DNA of 64,000 nt, taken from positions 563,952,010 to 564,016,009 of the forward strand of contig NC_081413.1 in the NCBI RefSeq assembly GCF_030272615.1, written 5' to 3'. Each line of letters opens with the position of its first letter. Positions within the stretch are counted from its first letter, which is position 1. Source of the stretch: Cryptomeria japonica (lineage: Eukaryota; Streptophyta; Pinopsida; Cupressales; Cupressaceae). Positions 59,777 to 64,000 of this stretch are shown one piece after another. Made by a program: the position numbers and the translations under genes. The notes beneath the pieces were generated by a model that did no database searches, was not told where the DNA came from, and was given only the letters and a program-made list of their open reading frames with translations.

Positions 59777-61281
59777 TGATGAATAATGATGAACAATAAC
59801 TACTCAACAGATACTGAGAGGGGGGGTGAATCAATATAGACAAAAACTTCCTTAAACCACTTTGACTGCAAAGACTGAACTAATTGGTAAACAGTATCAC
59901 CAATCTAAAACAGGGCACTACCGGTAAAACACAGTATGACTGTGAAAAAAATAAACCGGTAAAATTTAGATCTTCACCACACCTAATCTCTCCTTTCCAC
60001 TTCACCCATATGCATAAACAAGCAATACATCAAAAATATAAAGACCACTGGAACAACATGCTTTACCACTTGACAGAAAACACTAAGACATCACATGAAA
60101 AAGCATCACACATAACACACTAATTTTTCACATGGAAACCCAACTGGGAAAGGCCACGGTGGGGATGAATACCCACAAGTTGTTCTTGAACTCTTCTAAA
60201 GTCCGCTCTGTTAGGAGCCTTGTCCGGTTAAGGACTTTACAACAGGGTCTGCTAGGAATCGATCCTGCTAGGGATCACCAAGTTAAGGGATGGCTAAATA
60301 CCCGGTTAAAGGTTAGAACTCTGTTAAAGGTTACCTCGCAAGAGGATTTGAAGAACTCATAGATTTGAGTCACCCTGTTAAAGGATTTACACAAAGCTTG
60401 TTAAAGCTACCCGGTTAAGGGATTTTCCAACTGCTGAAATGGCTAGAAGTCAACAAGTAATACACTGATCTGATAATAGCACTAAATGTCAAGGCAGATC
60501 CACTTTAGTTCCTTTGCTTCTACAATCACACTCTGCAGGCATCAACACACTTCTTCGGTCTAGCAAGAATCAAGTATCTCTTCACTTGGATACACACATA
60601 ACATTTGCCAACAACTTCACAATGCAAATCATCATCGACCTTATAGACAATAGATAGGTCGGTGGTATAAACCCTAAACCCTAAACATTTAGGTTATCAA
60701 TACAGTTGGTTCAATCCTGGCCATTTAATCACATTGCATAGAGTAAAACAATCTTGAACAAATCTCAAGATGTTCTCCATCATTCGTTCTTTGCCGCTTC
60801 TGGAAGCTGATAAACCATCACAGGCTCTCCACTGTTTACTGAGACTTCGCATATTCCCGAGGTAGATAGGATCAATCTTCTTTATGCAAGATCCTCAAGG
60901 AAATCCTTCACACGCACAAGGCTGACGTGGCAACACAATATGATCTTCATTTCAATGCTACCCCATCACAAGATGTTGTTGGTCTAATCACACAGACTTG
61001 AAATGCATCAACCGAAAACCCTAAAGCTGAGACTACCAACCGGTAGTCATACCAAATGAAAACCCGATACAAAATTTTCCATATACCACTTCACATTCCA
61101 ACATACCACTTCACTTGAACCAACATACCGCTTCACTTTTTCACATATACCGATTCACATCATCATATCGATTCTCTTTCTAGTTTGCTTACTTCAATAT
61201 ACTAGTTCATACTTCAGCATATTGACATCAATGACAACATACAATATCATCATGTCATCACACTCTGCACATATGCCAACA
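59777..61281 (-). mobile_element. Solo LTR related to E3, 1505 bp
   Basis: It is flanked by ATCCA at 59772-59776 and 61282-61286. The plus-strand ends are TGATGAATAATG and ATATGCCAACA, so on the minus strand it runs TGTTGGCATATG...ATTCATCA, the same termini as E3. It carries the C-tract complement (GAGAGGGGGGGTGAATCAA near 59816) and the shared block near 60126-60175. No primer site or coding follows. Confidence 0.88.
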
Positions 61282-61286
61282 ATCCA

Positions 61287-62482
61287 GGGCATGGAGTTGG
61301 TTTGATAGTGATATGTCTAATATTTTTCATTTTATTAAGTTTTGAAGTCCAACTAATTATATTTTAGACATAGGTGTATGTTTGAACACATAACTTGTTC
61401 TATATATATCGAAATTCAATTTTATTTTATTTTTAGAAAGAAGACATCAATACCTAGGGCATAGATATTTTTTTGAATTTTTTGAATTATTTTACTGTTT
61501 TTCCCAATGCGTTGAACAGAGAAGTTCATCTTCTATGAAAAACCTATATTTAGTAAAATTTAAAAAACAAAATCATAATAAACTCACAATGTGATAAAAT
61601 TAGAGTTGTTGGAAAACTTGCTTCGAGCACTACCATCCTATATTTTTGGGTTGTCAAAATTCTTTCATTTGAACCTTGAACCAGAGGTTTCAATACCAAA
61701 ATTCTGCAAAAAGTTGAAGAGTTTGGGGTGGAGAAGCATAGAAAGGGGGTTCGAATGAATACCCCTTCGAATGAACCCCCCTACGTTCATTTTATAATGG
61801 TTAAAAAATAGTTAAAAAGGGATTCGCTTGAAGGGGGGTTTCGAGCGAACCCCAGTGATGTCACATTTACAATCGAAGTGGGGGGTTCACTCGAACCCCA
61901 AAGGGTAGTTTGCTCGAACACTCATAGTATGAACGAACGCCCTAGGAATTGTTTTACCCCCATCTGCGTTTTTTCTTCGCAGGTGAAAGTGGGAACCTTT
62001 ATTGTGAGATGACACAGTTTCATGTAAGGTCAATGACATAGTGGATTATAAAAAGATCTCTTCTCTTCTTACATTTCAATGAAGTGGCTTACACAAAAGG
62101 GAAAAAAAATTAAGGATACCTTAGGTTGTTAAGTAAATGCAACAATTTAAGTATAATCTATTTAAATTCAATAATGATAGTTGGGATTGATAGAGAACAA
62201 TTATTCAAGAAACGTATATGTGATGGAAAATGCTATTTAGTTATATGATTGAAGAATGATTGATTTTGTTGGATATTTTAAAATTTTCTCTTTGTTTGAG
62301 AAATGTGATCTCTTTGACAATGAATGCCTCAAAAACTATGTTGGATATGTTGGCAATCTTGTATGAATTAAATAAGAAATTATTTTCTATTAAATTTCCA
62401 ATCACTTCTTTATTTTTATTTATTAACTCTCGAAAATGATTAGAATAGATAAAATTATTTGTGGAAGATTAATGCTAGATAA
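61287..62482. other. No gene recognised; G-rich palindrome cluster at 61738-61945
   Basis: Intergenic. The only structure is a group of short palindromes of the GGGGTTCGAGCGAACCCC type within about 200 bases. Confidence 0.5.
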
Positions 62483-63655
62483 TGTAGCGTCGTAAATTGT
62501 CACCGAGTCAATTTACACCTCATGTTTGTGCCCCTACTTTAGTGTGTCCTATCCTCATCACTTTTCTAGGTTATTTTTGTGGTTATTCTCCAACTTTGAG
62601 GCCATAAACACCCATTGGTGGGTTCCATGGTGAGGTACCCCTCCCCCCTAAGCCTTATCTTGGTCCCTTTTACAAAAGGACCATGGCGTCCATCTCAGTG
62701 GGGCCCAAATTTGAATTAGGGTAGGTGTTGTATCTCCCCAATAGGAATCGATCCTCGTGGCTCCACATGACCATCGGAAGTCAACCTAATTGGTAATTTA
62801 CCTAGATACCCCTATATAAAGACATTTGATCACCCTAATTTCATCTAACAATCTAAGCAATCAAATTCCTAGCACTCTTGCATTCATGAAGCATTCATTA
62901 TCAAACATTTTCAGAGATCTTCAAGGCTACATATTCTTCATTCAACCATTGTGGAGTAAAATTACATCATTCATATGCAAACATGTGTGTGTGATTAGGG
63001 TTTTGTCATGTCCATGCCATTTCATACAACATGTGTGATTACATTCAAAGAACAAAGTCTTATCATCAACAATTGTAGATATGAGGTATATCTTTCCAAT
63101 ATTTATTTCAGTATTTGCATTTACTCATTCAAGGTTAATTTCAAAATCGAGGTTTCACTTAGGCAAACTCTTATTCCCAAAAATTTCCCCCTTCTTTATG
63201 TGTGCAAGATAACAAGTACAAGGTTGCATTCGAGAGGATTGACAAAATTCACAAAGATAAATGAGTTCCCCTTTTGACGACAAGGAATTCAAAGGACCAG
63301 GGTAACCACCACCATGGTCCCAAAAAATCAAGTTGAACTTCTGGGAGCATCTAAATCTGAATCTTCTAACCAGATCTAGGTTGGTGTCTCTGTACGACAA
63401 CTGTAGCTCATAATTTATGCTCAATCTCTTCAATATTCACTCATTTACCCTAATTTTAGCATTTTCATAGTTCAACTTAAAAAGAGGGAATAAAACCCTA
63501 ACCCCAAGTGGAACCTAAATGATATTTCAGAGCTTTTTCCCTAAAGGGAGTAATCTTAGATCTATTAGGTTCATCCCTCATTCAATGTGATGCTCTTTTA
63601 AGAAAAATTAATGGTTTTGTTACCTTAATTGGTGAAAACCTAATTTTCACCTATC
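62483..63655 (+). repeat. TGTAGCGTC-family LTR, copy 3
   Basis: It starts TGTAGCGTCGTAAATTGTCA. It shares with copy 2 GACCATGGCG..., TTCAAAATCG-GGTTT and a TGTGTGCA motif in the same order. The 3' end is placed near CCTATCTGATGCA by alignment with the TTTCACCATTACA end of other copies. The last bases are degenerate and no duplication of GATAA (62478-62482) was found to the right. Confidence 0.6.
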
Positions 63656-64000
63656 TGATGCAGAAGCATCCCCAGTTCTTGGCAATCTTGCATCAACCAA
63701 AAACATTTCTTTTCAGTTTGTTTTCTATTTTGCAGTTTTAGCATTCCTTTGTGCATTTTCTTACATTTGCTCACCGGGTCTTGCGAAGCTAGATTTTGCT
63801 TGTGAACATGATCATCTTCCTTATTCCTAAACTGCAGGACATTTATATCTTTTTCCAACAAGTTATCGCTTCCAGATTTTGAGACATTTTTCTGGCTTAG
63901 AACACCAAAAATGCTTGGACCTATTTGCTATTGGATCATTTATGTAGCTTGTGGAGCCCCAGTTCATTGATTACAATGTTCCTTGGCATTTGGCCGACCT
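63656..64000. other. No gene recognised
   Basis: A minus-strand ORF (63861-63640) is Lys/Gln-rich without a recognisable domain. Neither a primer site nor gag follows the LTR, so nothing can be assigned. Confidence 0.35.

Overview
This is nuclear DNA from a land plant. A complete gene for an EPIDERMAL PATTERNING FACTOR-like (EPFL) secreted peptide lies at 55633-56242 on the minus strand; this family is restricted to land plants. The rest is low-gene-density DNA dominated by nested plant retrotransposons: Ty1/copia elements primed by initiator tRNA-Met, a Ty3/gypsy fragment, a LINE and solo LTRs. A large seed-plant genome, possibly a conifer, fits the style, but the species cannot be fixed from the sequence.

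Left part, 1-13780. The window opens inside E1, a non-autonomous LTR element on the minus strand (1-6239) with two degenerate ORFs and no reverse transcriptase. E1 sits at the 3' end of the pol gene of E0, a Ty1/copia element on the minus strand (6240-11733). E0 in turn abuts a Ty3/gypsy gag fragment (11734-12266) with a likely 5' LTR.

Central nest, 15830-35420. A long CT-rich tract was split by a LINE on the minus strand (flanking TCTACC at 16051 and 33766). The LINE was split by E2, a full-length Ty1/copia element on the minus strand (17708-32514, duplication CTTTC). The 5' LTR of E2 was split by E3, a complete non-autonomous element on the plus strand (24391-31951, duplication GAATA). E3 and E1 are relatives. 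Both carry a coiled-coil/zinc-knuckle ORF1 and an unrecognised, conserved ORF2, and neither has protease, integrase or reverse transcriptase. They share a tRNA-Met primer site, arrays of polypurine tracts and an LTR block with the autonomous copia elements, which suggests mobilisation in trans.

Right part, 35421-64000. In order: a very old copia remnant (37430-40436); a solo-type LTR (40437-41597); E4, a copia element on the plus strand (44075-49802, duplication AGTCA) carrying E5, a truncated copia of another lineage; a second LTR of the TGTAGCGTC family as a clean solo LTR (50500-51755, duplication TAGTG); a copia gag/LTR remnant (52610-53575); then the EPFL gene, flanked by fold-back repeats and a 540-bp terminal-inverted-repeat element; a solo LTR related to E3 (59777-61281, duplication ATCCA); and a third TGTAGCGTC-family LTR (62483 to about 63655).

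The EPFL gene is the only host gene that looks intact. The most novel material is the E1/E3 family and its ORF2 protein.
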